A stretch of DNA of 64,000 bases, from contig QWDQ01000017.1 in NCBI GenBank assembly GCA_003868215.1, positions 310,001 through 374,000 on the forward strand. The letters are read 5' to 3'. Positions within the stretch are counted from its first letter, which is position 1, and the number at the start of each line of letters is the position of its first letter. Positions 10,537 through 23,679 of this stretch are shown here, piece after piece. This DNA comes from Pseudophaeomoniella oleicola. Its lineage: Eukaryota > Ascomycota > Eurotiomycetes > Phaeomoniellales > Phaeomoniellaceae. Under the pieces are notes generated by a model. The model was not told where the DNA came from. It did not search any database and saw only the letters and a program-made list of their open reading frames with translations. The position numbers were made by a program, and so were the translations under genes.

Positions 10537-13500
10537 ATGACAGCAAATATATTGCAGTCGGAGTTGACTACCTTACTTCAAGATGCCAAGCGAAAGCATC
10601 CAGACGTCCGTGTAGTAAGTCACCGACCTTTGGTATTGGTGGGTGGAACTAACATAACCGATCAGGCAGCCGAGCGGTCTCTGTCTGACTTGAAGTCCCT
10701 CTCCATTACTTCAGAAGCACAACTGTCAGGAGGTCAGTGTTTTTTCCGCCAGATGTTCGCAAGCCGCTGATTCTTCAAGAGACCTGGTCCGAAAACCGGC
10801 TTTTATAGAACCATTTATCCTTGCTTCAAAGACGCAGAATGGAAAGCTGGCCTCGCCCTCGGTCGTGTGCCTGCAACGCCTCGTTGCTGGAGGAGCTATT
10901 CCGCGGGAACGATTGAGGGATGTTCTTGAAGCTTTCCGAGAATTCTCTGCAACAGGTAATTCCTTGAAGCTAACATCGTGCACGCTGATATTAACATGAC
11001 AAGGTCTTGACTCCCAGCTCAAGGTTCTCCAGTCACTACCGGCGATCCTGCAGACATACAAGTCTGATATCCAGGAAGAGCTACTTTTCCTCGTTCTTGA
11101 AATATGCGGCATACTTGCAAGCAATAAGTCGCCAGTGATTGCCAATACTGCAACAGCGACGTTTCAGCAGCTAGTATCCACTGTGTTTGAGAAGGTCTCG
11201 AATGAAGATGGTAAGTGTCTCCTACCACTCAGTCAATGCTTTTTTGACTCTTGTAGATGATGCCACAATCACAACGACGGTCGAGCTTCAGTTAGGCTCC
11301 AACTTGATCAGAGTAGGCCCAAGTGCTAGCGATGCCTTTCATGTTAGTCTACTATTTGTGTTCTCGGGAGGGATCGTGGTAGCGCTGACATTGTACAAAG
11401 GTGCTCAATGACCTCTGCGTTATGCTCGAAAGTGAACGAAGCGAACATATTGGTCCAAAGATCCTTCCTCCAAGCTTCATCTTGGAGGTGGTGGAAAGCG
11501 TTGTCGCGAACTCTAGCAAGGTATTCCGTCGTCACAAGGAGCTCATTTTTATACTTCGGAAGAGGGCCGTATCTGCAATACTTCGACTTTTGTCCGAGCG
11601 GCAAACGTTTGATACAGGGGTCAGAGCCATGAGATTGCTGGCACTTTTGATTAGGAATCATCTCGATGCGCTTCACGAGGACGGGGAGATGATTCTTAGC
11701 TTCTTGATCTACTTGCTAGATCCTGAGTCTGGAGTCTCATGGAAGCGAATATTGAGTATGGAGGCGTGGAGGACCATATATTCTGATATACGTTTGATGA
11801 GACTGATATTCACCAAGTTTGATATGGTAGAAGGGCGAAAGAACGTACTCCAGGATCAGATGGGCGCGATGGTTCGTATCGCTGCTGAAAAGCCGGCGCT
11901 CATAGGGCTGGGCCATCAATCCACGGTACCCCAGCGACGTGGGATCGAACCAGATGCAAACGACGAGCAAGCATCTATTGAGGCTCTGGGTGTGGCAGGG
12001 ATAGTTGGCAGTGCAGTCTCAGCCGAGGCTACCGTGACCGGTATTAGTGTTGAATGGAGCGTCCCAAGACAATCTTTCATCGATCAGCTTGATAAATCCA
12101 CCCCACCACCAATTCCCGATACATACATCTACAGCCTGATACTTGGGATGCTTGTCAATTTCTCGGAGAATCTGACACGATTTATCATGCCTCTGAGCGT
12201 CCCGAAGGACCTACGAAGTAGGAGAATTCAGTCGATGACCCCCGAAGAGTCAGCAGGACTCGAAGAGACCAGGCCCGAACCAGTCTCAAGAGTGGACACC
12301 GATTCTTCATCAAAGCGACGGCAAGTCGTGTTGCTTAATCCACTAGCACAGGAAGGTCACCCTCAATTAGAAAATATCAAGGCGACGGCATCTATGATAG
12401 AAGCGTGTTGGCCAGCATTCCTTGCCAGTTGCTCTACCTTCTTTTATGCGGCTCTGGATGCGGAACATTACCACGGCCTTGTTCGTGCCTTCCAGAAGCT
12501 AACTCAGGTATCGGGAGTACTGCGCCTGAAGACTCCTCGAGACGCCTTGTTGACAACACTCGGAAAAGCTGCTGTACCCGCGGATGCTTTTGACCTCGTC
12601 CCGCCCACGCCACGAGGCGAAACCGGTACGAATGGTAACCACAGCGGCGTCAGCAACCCAGGGCTGCTCTCTCCTACCACCGAGAGACCAAGGCCTTCCT
12701 TTGAGATAAGCCAAACCGCTTTAACGACCCGCAATCTTCTATGCCTCAGGGCACTGCTGAATCTCGGTATAGCACTGGGCCCGACATTCGACGTTACTGC
12801 TTGGTCGATTATCTTGTCAACCCTACAACAATCTGAGCTTGTCATCAAGCTATCCATAGAATCAAAGCGTCGGAGAGCATCGGGTAGTCATGGGAATCTG
12901 GAGGATGAGGATGCTTTGCAATCTAACCTAGGAGCTGAAATTACAGCGGTACGAACAGCTGCTAAGAGAATGTTTTCAGCAACGTTCGACTATCCTAGCG
13001 AACCATTCCAAAGATTGTTGGAGGCGCTGTGCAACATGACCGGGAAAGGATACTTTCTACAAAGCTCTGGAAGCTCTGTGAGACAGGTACAGCACGTGTC
13101 TGAGACTCCAACGCGCCCTCCGCGGAGACACCAGCCAACAAGGAGCGTATCGACGACTATGAGTGGCATAGAAGATTCGGACGAGGAGCTAGAATTCGTT
13201 CTCGGGAAGCTTCCAATCATTCTCGATACAAATAAAGAGCGATTAGCAAAAGAGACGCCTGAAGAGAGTGGCTGGTCGATGATAATCCGACTCTTGCTTT
13301 TCGTAGTCCATGATAGCAATGTTGGGCCTGAACAACGACTTGTAGGCTCCGAAGTCCTTGGAAAAATGTCTCTGTCGGCACTAAGACTTTCGAATACCGG
13401 TGAACCAAGATCTCAAGCTGAGATTCAGAAACGAGCACTATCTTTGATGCAACTGCAATTACAGTCCGAGTCTGGCCCAGCAGGAGTGCAAGGTGGAAAG

Positions 13501-16083
13501 CACTCGATCGAGAGAGTCCTCCACGAGCACCTTCTTAGGTCTCTTGAGACTATTCTTGGTTCTTCAGGGGAGCAGATCGTTGCGGGCTGGAACCTCGTGT
13601 TTGATGTCATCAACAGTGTTTTCTCCTACAATGCTGAAGAAGACAGGTCCCAGAAAGAATCTCTTTTTCGCTCACACCCACCCATAGTATCCGTCGACCT
13701 TCTGCGTGCATCGTTTCAGTCCATCCAGTTGCTGGGCTCGGACTTCTTGGACCGATTGCCACCGACGTGCATACTAGCGTACATTGAAGCTCTCCATGAT
13801 TTTGGGGCGCAGGTAGACGATCTCAACATTGCACTGACCAGCACAACGTCCTTTCTCTCCGTTATCGACTTCCTACGAGAACATATGGAAGGTCCTCCTC
13901 AAGTGGTAACTAGCAACAATCTGTTGAAAGATACATCAAGTAAGGAGATAAATATTGCTGCGAATGCTCTTTGGATAGTGGCTACGCGATATTTAGCCGA
14001 ACTGGCACTGGATGAGCGTGACGATATTCGCAACGCGGCAACGAAGTTATTACTACGGACCTTCGAGAACGAGGCGTCATCAATCTCGCCCGAAATGTGG
14101 CAAAATTGTTCCGAGACAATCTTTTTCCGTCTGCTGAAAGAGCCATACCAGGACCAGAAAGACGCCATAGAACGTGTACCATGGGTCCAATCCTCTATCT
14201 CTCTACTGGAAGGATACATGAGGTTGTTGATCGATAATATCAGCACCCTGGTAGATTCGAACAATTTTGACCCTATTTTCTCCGGATTCTTCGCCTGCTT
14301 CACATCGTTAGCTGACCTGGCAAATCTGGAGATGGACGAATGCGTTTATGAAGCGGCATCTTCGCTGCTGAAAGCTATGAGCGAGAAGAGACTCGTGACT
14401 GAAGCCAGAATTAGAATTGCTTGGACAGCGTGGTCTTCCAAAAGCCAACGCGTTCAAGTAGAAACGTCTGACACGACTATGCAACCGAGTCAAGCGGCAC
14501 TGGCAGCATATACTGATCTTCTGTTACAGATATGCCAGCTTTCGGATGCCTATCCTAGCGTTGTCGACCCTGAACTGATTTTGAAGACATGCGAAGCGAT
14601 GATTTTCCGCGCCAGACACCAGCCGTACACGTCAGATATCGCAAGGATTACGCCTGAGCAAGACAGGCTTTTGCGAGCTCTCAAATTCACATACTCAAAA
14701 ATGGAAAATAGTGCTGGGGACTATTTTCGCACTCTTATTAAGTTCGTCAATGGGCCTCACCCAACGACTTGGAGGGAGGCATCAGATCAACAGCACAGGG
14801 CACTTTCGAAACGTCCAACATTGATAGCTTTCTCGGCGGCTGTACTCGAAAACATCAGCGATATCTACGCAACGTCAAAACTAGACCCTTGTGCCCTCGA
14901 CGACTGGGCAGTTCTTGAGATGCTGGAATGCATTCGCAATGTAATAGCTTGCAAAGATGGCAGAGAAGTAAACGGTGCACCTCCTCTATGGCAGGTTGCT
15001 ACAAACACCGCTGTAACTATTACCATGTACCTTGCGCCGGTGGTCTTGAATCATCAACAATCCTACGATGTAACGGTCCTGAACGAATTCGTTGGACATC
15101 TTACAGATACGATTGGGACGGTCCTTGGACAGTCACCGGAAGAAACATCGGTGAATAACGCACAGCCACAAGGGCCCTCGAATGCTCTGGCTGATGCAGA
15201 GGCTTTCGATATACCGGCTTTTCGTAAGCTTCATGAAGCTGTCACGCCGCTTCTTAGCTCCGGGAAGATCAACGAGTCCATACGTCTTTCCTATGCTCTT
15301 ACTCTCTTTCATCCATCGCTCCTGTTTCTCCCATTCTGTGGAGACTTTCCTGAGAAGTTGGATAATAACCCTGTATCCAATCTTTATCACATTCGCAATG
15401 GCTGCGTTGACACTCCAATCCCTGTCAACCGCCCAAAGATCGCCTACGTAGCTCTAGAGGCTATGTTTAATCTTGCTGCAGGGCGCGATCTCCAAGTCCT
15501 CGACGAATCTTCTCAAACTGCAAAACCAATTCCGGATGATACCACCTCAAAATCTCACCAGGACCGCTCATTCGACCGTACTCCGCTGTCCAGAGCTGTC
15601 GCTCCATACCTGATCCTCCGATGTGCCCTCCCCCTTAAATCATTCATCGCAGACCAACCTCTTCGCGGATTAATGCCGATCCCTCATACCCTCGCCCTCG
15701 AACTCCAATACATCATCAACAACTTCATCGACCTCAGAACCATTGATGAAGCCATCCCACCCATAACCACTACCACCACTACCAAACCCCTCCCTCAAGA
15801 CCCCAATCACCTTCATCACCAACCCACAAACCGCCACCCCTCCAAATCCCACTTTCCCCACCTCCACCCCCTCATGCTCGAATTCTGGTCCATATTCAAA
15901 AGAACCGCAGCCAGCACCAGCACCAATCCTTCTACTTCTTCTTCAGCTCTTGCAACAACGAAAAGCCAACCCGTGGTCGTCGTCGCCCTAGAAGATGCGA
16001 TCGAACGCTGGATGACCGAAGCCGCACTGTTTTGCGGAGAGGCCGAGAATGTCAAGGTACGGAGAAATGAGTGGTGGAAATAA
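10537..16083 (+). CDS. MON2: Mon2, Golgi/endosome-associated large HEAT-repeat protein (Arf-GEF-like scaffold)
   Basis: Mon2 is a peripheral trans-Golgi and endosome protein related to large Arf-GEFs (BIG/GBF) but lacking the Sec7 domain; it acts with Dop1 and the flippase Neo1 in membrane recycling. Six exons: 10537-10614, 10666-10732, 10782-10955, 11004-11210, 11257-11342 and 11401-16083, giving 1764 aa. The N-terminus (MTANILQSELTTLLQDAKRK, then DLKSL) matches the dimerisation (DCB-like) region. Later segments such as FILASKTQNGKLASPSVVCL and CLQRLVAGGAIP are typical. The rest is leucine-rich helical repeats. A His/Pro/Thr-rich low-complexity insertion lies at about 15760-15870 before the conserved EFWSIFKR block. 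The protein ends NEWWK; a GTACGG just before the end could be a donor for another short exon. An upstream in-frame ATG at 10459 is less likely. Confidence 0.88.
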
Positions 16084-16862
16084 CCAGAAGCAAGGATTTG
16101 CTTACCTACCATATATACCTGGAGGTGCAAGGGAGGAGGCAACCAGAGCCGAGGGATTGTCCAGAGATGAAGATTTGGTAAAAAGAGAAATTTGGAGATT
16201 TCGTAGGTATTTACGATGCAGAATGGTGCTACCCCTTCCTAGAGAAGTTGGGACAGTAAACACAGAAAAAACAAAGAGATACGCTGGGAGTTCATTACAC
16301 AAAGTATCACAATCTCCTTACAAAGAGGGAACGAAAGCATTCATTTCAATTGGTAGTACCGGTAGTAGAGCTGATTGTGGTGATTGTGGTGATGGATTTG
16401 CCCTTTGACTGTTCGCTCTCCAATTAAACACGCCATACCTATTTACTTCATCATCTACTTGTTCTTCTTCTTCTTTTTCTCCTCTCACTAATTAACTCAG
16501 AAAAAGCGTAGAGCAGAGAAGGGCTGTGGTCTCATCCTGCCTTTTAGTTGGGGAGAGACGCCAGACCGATTTTTGTGACCTGACGGTTCCAGAAGTGCCA
16601 AACATTGCTCGCGCCTTTTCTTGTTTTTCTCTTGGGTCCAAAGGGTAGTATCGTCTCGTCTCGCATGTGCAACCATGACATAGGTAGACAGACAGCACGA
16701 TACAACAACCACACTCTACTCCCAACTCCCCTGGCCGCCCGAAAAGACTCTGTGATGTCAATTGTCTAAAAAGCACCATGTGACCTCCTTCCTTCCCCTG
16801 GTCGGTGGTTATGCCTTTGTTCAATATCTTTGGGTACCCTGCAAAAAATGAATCAGATTTTT
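16084..16862. other. Convergent 3' intergenic region
   Basis: This separates the convergent 3' ends of MON2 and VPS26. The short ORFs here have no recognisable similarity. Confidence 0.5.
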
Positions 16863-18414
16863 TTAAGCTGGAACAGGTGCAATATGCACGGGCATCTTTC
16901 CACCAACATTCGGAGCGTCGATCGCGAGGTGCTGGGCATCTTCGGGTGCCTGCCTAAAGAGGACAATTTCCGACTGTTTGAAGTAGCGACGTGCATCTGA
17001 GAGCAGGAAGAGAGATGGTTAGCTTGAACAGAACGTGGAGGTGACTTGGTAAGAACGCGAGATGTTGTAAATGATCCCTCATTGATGCCATGACTACGAA
17101 AGGCTTCGAGAGGGGGAGTATATATCCGACATGGCACTGAGTGCGGCGCATACTGCTGAAGAATAGGGTGCTTACCTTCATCGATCAATACGAGACTGAG
17201 ATAATATCTCACAGAATATTTTTTGTTAACTTCACGGAATGTTGGAGTAAGGTCGAATCCCCCTAGGAAAAGCCGTATGGGAATCGTCTCGCCTGGAGAA
17301 TGATCAGTATATTGTGGTCTACAACGACATACAGCTCTATCACCGCTGAAGCAGTAATTGAGGAAAGAGTCGACCAAGATACTGACCTCTTGACGGTGAG
17401 CCGTCCATAATCTTCGGGATTGTTAGCGTTGCTCATACCACACCCACACGCCAGAGTCCATACCTCAAAACGAACCAATGTTTCGCTTTCATTGTACTGA
17501 TTTGGTGCTACGCCTGTCGTCTCTCTCCTGATTATCGAAAGCTCCATGTGCTTGATCTTTAACCTGACGAGAAGGAAGTAGATACGCCCTAGTGCCTGTT
17601 AGGAGCGCCTTTTGAGTCCGCTGGGATATTCGTACCAACTATCACGTCCTCTGAAGCCAGATATGTCAGTGTTTTGCGTCGTGCATTTGCATGATGGGAC
17701 TCACTAAGGTGGTATTTTGACTTCGAATATTCGAATTCGATATGTAAACAATCTTCGATACCGACATCCATCTTGATGGATGCATTCTGATGAGTTCTGT
17801 CAGCTTATGTCCCTCCTGGTGCCCTTGATGAATATACCGTTTCTGGTGGAATGCGATACGAATAGACCCATAGATCCTTCTCTCTGATAACATCGGCCAT
17901 CCTTCTCGAGACTGTTACCCGGACGAAGTATCGTAATTTGACATTGATGCCATTGTATGACTCGTATTGTTTCTCGACGTTCTTGAAGTTGAAGGGGAAT
18001 GTTTGAGGGTGTTGAAGTTGGCCAGGAGCAGCGAGCTCTTGACCAAGAGACAGGAACTCGTAATGGTTGCCACGATCGAAGAACATCTCTGCGCAGGTAT
18101 TAGCGTCTGCAAGTAGAAGGCAGAGGGTGGGCGGAGCGCAGAGTGCGAAACACAGACGGCCGGTATCGCGCACAAGATGCAGAGGTCTACACACCTATGA
18201 CTCCAATGAATTGCACCTTGATGCCTGTATGCTCCAGTCTCTTGCCATCCTTCGGTCGCACAGTAACGGAGCCTTTGACAGACTCCCCATCGAAGTATAA
18301 AGGAACTTTCTCTCTGCGATTCTTGTCCAATTTCACATCAATCGCTTGACGATCATCTGTGTCTTCGAGAACGATGTCGATATCGACCGGTGTGGAGAAG
18401 AAGAAGGATGACAT
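16863..18414 (-). CDS. VPS26: Retromer core subunit Vps26
   Basis: This arrestin-fold subunit of retromer sorts cargo from endosomes to the Golgi with Vps35 and Vps29. Eight exons: 18414-18195, 18088-17838, 17786-17705, 17650-17636 (15 nt), 17588-17464, 17411-17387 (25 nt), 17292-17176 and 16996-16863. They join in frame to 322 aa, normal for the family. Visible signatures are [38 protein letters not shown], the microexon-encoded [44 protein letters not shown] and [15 protein letters not shown]. The two microexons are needed to restore highly conserved residues, and the introns flanking the 15-nt exon are canonical (GTGAGT...TTCAG; GTACGA...CTAAC...TAG). Confidence 0.95.
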
Positions 18415-20208
18415 GGTGACAGGGTGAGGACAACAACGGGGTATTCGTTCGACACTATATAGCAATGACCATTGCCTTGTGACGTGTTGGGGGTGGCGTC
18501 AATGCTTCAGGGAAGTCAGAGTTGTGGTCGTTATTATCGTCGTTGTCACCTATTCACAGGTACAAGACTACTACTGGCCTGAGTATGCGTATGCGTATGT
18601 GTATGCGCATTGAGAGCTGAGCTCACCTTAGGAAGCTCCGCTCCAGGCTGCGGATATCCACGCCAAGATATTGATGGCCCTTACCAAATTGGGACATCAA
18701 CTTCTATTGCTGCGTTATCAGTTTATCAGGCAAACACATAATATCGCAACTACAATTCCATCTTCCTCTACACTGAGTAGTATCCTTGATCATCATCAAG
18801 GTGTCGCTTACATGATTCCGTATCCTGCATATCCTATAACTTACCCTTGATACAATGACGTTCTTTTTGCACAACACCAAGCCTGAAGTCGTGCGAAAGG
18901 CTGGGGATAGGCCACTGATGGTGGAAGCCACCCTCACTGGTTTTGACCTTTCCTATGCATTCACAATGTCCTGTGACGGCTCTTGTAGCAACCTGAGCTG
19001 GACATGTGCTTCGTATGCGGTCAGGAGTAATTAGTCATTAACCGGTTACCAGGAGACATTCTTTCGATCTGAACTGATATGTTAGACGAGATGCGATAAG
19101 ACTGATGATGATCTCTTTGACAGTCGACGGGCTACTCTCATTCCTCTAGCAGTGATTGGATTCACCTTATCTCTACTTCAAGCAAGCGTACAATCACCCA
19201 CTTGCCGGAAGACTAGACGAGAGATACTACGGTATGCCGCGCCAAGCTCCGGCCATGTCGGAACTTCGATCACCATCCCGCATGGCCGCATACAACGTTA
19301 TGAAGGCGATTTGTCTGCCAATATACGTCGACTATATATGACGGTCTGCAATAGTACACGCAAGTGGCCAGCCGATGACGGTTGAAGTCAAAGTGTCGGC
19401 TTTTGAACCTGGTACGGATATTGGCGCATGTTGGCGGACGTTGGCTCCATATCAGGGAAAGTGTGCGCAGAGAAGACCGAAAAAAGAAAAAGACAAATCG
19501 GATTCCATTCTCCCCACAATACTGGATCTTGTGGCTTTGATCTGCCTCAATCTCACTGAACAGATTTGATCGATTTTTCCAGGGACTTCCAGAGAATCTG
19601 AAAGCAGATTGCCCTTGGAGCAAAGGCTGAGTAGGTAGACGTGAGAAAAGTCACTGCTTGTTGGGACTCTTCATCTTTGTACAGCATCAATTGGTCAACT
19701 TCCAACAACATAATTCATCATGCAGCGCGGGTACCAGATTACCGGTACCGAATTACTATGAAAAGACCAAGTTCTTGAGATCGGAAAGTGGTCTACCTAC
19801 GTAGTAAGTCGGTCTACTATTTGCGGAACTGAGGCTCCTACACTCCACCTCACAAAGCCTGCGCTGCAAAGCCCGATGACTTTGCATCATGGCTCCTTTT
19901 TTCGTCCTTTAGCGTGGGGTTTCATTTTTTGGGGTTTCTTACTCCGTTGCTCCTCCGTTTAAAGTGATTCTTTCCCCGTTTCCACTTCATCACAGGCTTC
20001 TCAGATGTGTAAAGCCTCATGCATTACAGGCCCAATTGTTTGACAAACAGTCGAATGTATAAGCAATCTCTACTATTACCTGCAAGATCTTGAACAAACA
20101 CGGTAACAAATAGCAATCTCAACTTTCCTCAAGCGTTTGCGGATTATCTCTTCTGTTTGTCTTGTTTGCGGTTTTGTCGCTTTTTTTACATCCTCTACCG
20201 AATTCAGT
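18415..20208. other. Long intergenic region, no supported gene
   Basis: This lies between the start codons of VPS26 (leftward) and gluconokinase (rightward). It includes a TATGCG-type microsatellite near 18583-18609. Short ORFs (18704-18937 minus, 19156-19341 plus) look unremarkable. The pyrimidine-rich stretch around 19880-19990 is plausible core-promoter sequence for the gluconokinase gene. Confidence 0.45.
18583..18609. repeat. TATGCG-type microsatellite
   Basis: Imperfect tandem copies of TATGCG/TATGTG lie upstream of VPS26. Length polymorphism is likely; no function is implied. Confidence 0.7.
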
Positions 20209-21102
20209 ATGTTGTCACACGACTACTCATCGGCCGGCGCAAACGCCCATACCCAACCTCAACCACTCCACCTCCTCCGAGCTCATACAAATGGATTCTC
20301 AGCACCATCAGCACAACTTCCAACACCACAATCTTCTCATCGCTCATCACCCAACAGAATGTCGTCATCACCCAGCCGGAACCCGAGCCGGAGCCCAAGC
20401 CGGCCCCCCTTCATCCCAATTCGCCCCGAAGAAGCTGAACACATTTGGATAGTGACCGGACCAGCAGGGTGTGGCAAGACTACCATCGCCAAATATCTAC
20501 AAGGTCAATTGATGCTACCTTACATCGAAGGGGACGATTATCATTCACAATCGAACAAGGACAAGATGGCACAGGGTGTCCCCCTCACCGACGCCGATAG
20601 ATGGGATTGGTTAATTACTCTCCGTGAGAAAGCCGTTGAGAAATTGAACGAGCCTGCGTCCCACGAAGTCTCTGAGCATGCCGGCAACAGCAGCACCCTC
20701 TCCTCCACCACCGATGACCACCCAAGAAAACCCCGCGGCGTCATCGTGACCTGCTCCGCTCTCAAACACAAGTATCGTGATGTGATTCGCGTCGCCTGCT
20801 ACGATAACCCCACCATCCAAGTCCACTTTATCTATCTCCGCGCCAGCGAATCAATGCTCCAGCGACGTGTCGCTGCTCGACAAGGCCATTACATGAAATC
20901 CGGCATGGTACATTCCCAGTTTGAAAACCTGGAGGCACCGGATCAGGAGTACGATGTTCTGAGCGTGGATGTTGACGCCAGTCCCGAGGAGGTGCAGAGG
21001 AGGGCACTAGAGGTCGTCAAAGCAAAGTTGGCCGAGTACGAACCTGCGAATGACGATGAAAATGCCGGAGAAGGTAATGAACCACAAGGAGAGCATGAAT
21101 AG
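20209..21102 (+). CDS. Gluconokinase (GntK family)
   Basis: The enzyme phosphorylates D-gluconate to 6-phosphogluconate, feeding the pentose phosphate pathway. It is a single exon of 297 aa from the first in-frame ATG. Visible motifs are the P-loop VTGPAGCGKTTIAKYLQ, the substrate segment EGDDYHSQSNKDKMAQGVPL followed by DADRWDWL, the VTCSALKHKYRDVIR block (CSALKxxYR is diagnostic) and GHYMKSGMVHSQFENLE near the C-terminus. The ~75 residues before the kinase core are Ser/Pro/Arg/His-rich; an internal ATG at 20359 would give a 247-aa protein nearer the usual fungal size, so the true start is uncertain. A 25-residue insertion (EHAGNSSTLSST...) precedes the CSALK motif. Confidence 0.88.
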   Translation: MLSHDYSSAGANAHTQPQPLHLLRAHTNGFSAPSAQLPTPQSSHRSSPNRMSSSPSRNPSRSPSRPPFIPIRPEEAEHIWIVTGPAGCGKTTIAKYLQGQLMLPYIEGDDYHSQSNKDKMAQGVPLTDADRWDWLITLREKAVEKLNEPASHEVSEHAGNSSTLSSTTDDHPRKPRGVIVTCSALKHKYRDVIRVACYDNPTIQVHFIYLRASESMLQRRVAARQGHYMKSGMVHSQFENLEAPDQEYDVLSVDVDASPEEVQRRALEVVKAKLAEYEPANDDENAGEGNEPQGEHE

Positions 21103-21843
21103 ACGGTTATTCGTTTCAATTTTTCTTGGTAACCCACTCCAATGCGGTCCAGGTGTCGAGACTTGGCATTCTCACGATCCTTCGGAAGTCTAGACGTGCT
21201 TGGCACACATAGACCACCAACACCACCATCACGACAACATGCTTCCTTTTCTCTTCTGCATTTTGTTATCAAAAGCGTGTCGCAAGCGGCGCAGGTAGCT
21301 TTGTGAGAATATTTCTGCTACAACGACGAGGAGGCAAGGCAGGGCAGGGCAGGGCAAAGGAACGCTCCTTACGCAGGAAAGACCCAATCGAGTCAACATG
21401 TGGCAGCCATGACTACGTTATCATCCCTGCATACATGCATGCATACAAACATGGCTTTTATTCCGGATTGTTTCATCCCCTTTCACGTTTTCTTACCGGA
21501 TTTTTCTATAGGTGTTACGATCAGCGTGATTCCCCCTTTACCTTTCTTTTTCGGGGTTTTCTTTTGACATTTGCATACTCTGGAGTGAGAGTGAGAGAGC
21601 AAGATAAAAAGCAGGGTTCCCGCTGCTGCTGGCGGAGAGAGAAGTGTGTCTTCTCGATATCTTTCGGTATAGATTTAGAATGGAAGAAAACATTGGGGTG
21701 CCTGAGAGCACACAATTTTCGGACAGACAAAACAGAGACATTACAATTTTATACTATTTATCCATCCCATCCATTCATTCATCATCATTTCCACATATTG
21801 TTTGATATCATTTCATTTCATTTCGTAAATACTTACCCGTATC
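21103..21843. other. Convergent 3' intergenic region
   Basis: This separates the 3' ends of gluconokinase and the branched-chain E2 gene. An ORF at 21303-21893 (+) has no recognisable similarity and overlaps the E2 3' end; it is not counted as a gene. Confidence 0.5.
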
Positions 21844-23358
21844 TTAGCGCATCCCAACGATCATCCTTGCGGGCATTTCCAGATACGCTTTAACCTCGGC
21901 CGCCGCCCTCGCGATCGTCGCCCCGTCCACGACGCGATGATCCGCGCACCAACTCAGCGTCATGACCTCCGCCTTGACCACGTTATCGTCGTCGTCGAAC
22001 ACGGGTACAGTCTTCGCTTTCCCGACGCCGAGGATCGCGAGTTGCCCGTCGACGATGAGCGGAGAGACGACGGTACCGCCGCCCAAATTGCCGATGTTGG
22101 AAATCGTGATGGTGCCACCCGTTAAGTCGGGGGTGGTCAATTTGCCGGCGCGGCCGAGCATGGTGAGGCGCGTGATTTCAGAGGCGATGGTGGGGATGGA
22201 GAGCGTTTGGACGGATTTGATGACGGGGACGAGGAGGCCGGAGGGGGTGTCGAGGGCGATGCCGATGTTGTGGGAGGAACGGGTTACGAGGCGAGGAAGA
22301 GGGGTGGTGGATAGACTAGTGTCGAGGCGGGAGTTTAGAAGTGGGTGGTTGTGGAGGGAGAGAGAGAGGGCTTTGATGATGAAGGGTAGGTAGGTGAGAT
22401 GGGGGATTGAGGGGGTAGTGGTAGTAGTAGTAGTAGAGTCGGAATTGAGCGTGCGCCGCAACTTGCTGAGGGACGTGATGTTGGCATCATCACTGTATAG
22501 AAAATGCGGTATCTGGAGAGCAGCAGTCATTGTGCGGAACATGGCTGCTTGCACTGGAGTTAACTTTTGAGCGGTCTCGATCTGTTGAGGTGATGCTGAT
22601 GTAGTAGAGGGGTTCGCCGAGTCTTGTGAGGACACGAAAGCGAGCACGTCTTCTTTCATGACACGGCCATCCTTCCCGGTCCCATGGAGCTGCTGTATAT
22701 CAATGTTGTGGGCTTTCAGGAGGCCTCGTACAGCCGGTGTCGCGAGTGTGGCATGCTTGCTTGATTCTGATGAATGTTCTGACTGTGCTGCATCCGATGG
22801 CAAAGAGGTAGCAGCAAGCTGAGACTGTGGTAGTGGAAACTCTTCGTCCACCTCCTGTACAATTGACTCCTCTGCTTTAGCCTCTTCCTTTACCTCTGCA
22901 GCTGGCTCCTCCACCTCCTCTTCAACGTCTATCTCGCATAATGCAGACCCGGTCTTCACAGTGTCGTCCTGCTGCGCGTGAAGCTTTCTGACGACGCCAG
23001 CGAAGCGACTTGTGATTGTGTCCGCTGCCTTGTCACTCTGGACCTCTAGCAATGGGCTCCATTCTTCGACATGTGCACCTTCGCTGACGAACCATTGGAT
23101 CACTTGGACTTCAGATATACCCTCGCCTACGTCCACGAATTAGTTAAAAAGGGGACGAATTCAGGAGCGACGAAAGCAGGAGGCGGCTGTACCGATATCC
23201 GTAAGCTTTTGTGTCTGTACAGCGAGGTGTCTTTGAGACGAGAAGAAAGGTCTATACAGGAAACCATGGGAATATTGGTGTACGATAGCTGGCCGTCTGG
23301 ACGCCTGATGTCGTGATAAAACATGGTCACTGAAGCAAATCCGCCGTGTGTTCTTCAT
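21844..23358 (-). CDS. Dihydrolipoamide branched-chain acyltransferase (E2 of branched-chain 2-oxo acid dehydrogenase), mitochondrial
   Basis: This is the core of the complex that oxidises 2-oxo acids from Val, Leu and Ile. Exons are 23358-23193 and 23126-21844 (intron GTACAG...GTAG), giving 482 aa. Order of parts: a basic presequence (RRICFSDHVLSRHQASRR, residues ~5-22); a lipoyl domain with IGEGISEVQVIQWF and the lipoylated lysine in EVQSDKA (K88); an acidic linker; an E3-binding domain (ATPAVRGLLKAHNIDIQQLHG); and the catalytic domain ending with CADHRVVDGA, where His452 and Asp456 are the acyltransferase residues. The single lipoyl domain and the VIQWFV/ADHRVVDGA sequences favour branched-chain E2 over the pyruvate or 2-oxoglutarate E2. 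Confidence 0.9.
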
Positions 23359-23679
23359 GTCTGCGACTATGATGACCTCCAGTATAGTCCTCCATCTCCA
23401 ATGTTGGGAGAGGGAGATACAAGAGGAGGGGAGGTAGAATGCTCAGGGATTCATCCCGCGAATATCCGACAATAGGCACATTGATCCCCCGCACTCTTCT
23501 CTTCCCTTCCCCACGAGGCTGAAGGAGGCCAAGAAAGAGGCTTAACCCCCCACAATATCGAATCCGGGGTAAATCGAAAGGAAGCGAAGGTGTTGCTGAC
23601 GCTATTACGCAATGCAAAGGAGAACTCTCCGAGAGGATCACTGTCTGCGTTGTCTTTACCAAACCCTATTCGATTCCTT
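23359..23679. other. Intergenic region between tandem leftward genes
   Basis: This is the promoter side of the branched-chain E2 gene and the 3' flank of the PAQR gene. I see nothing identifiable in it. Confidence 0.45.
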
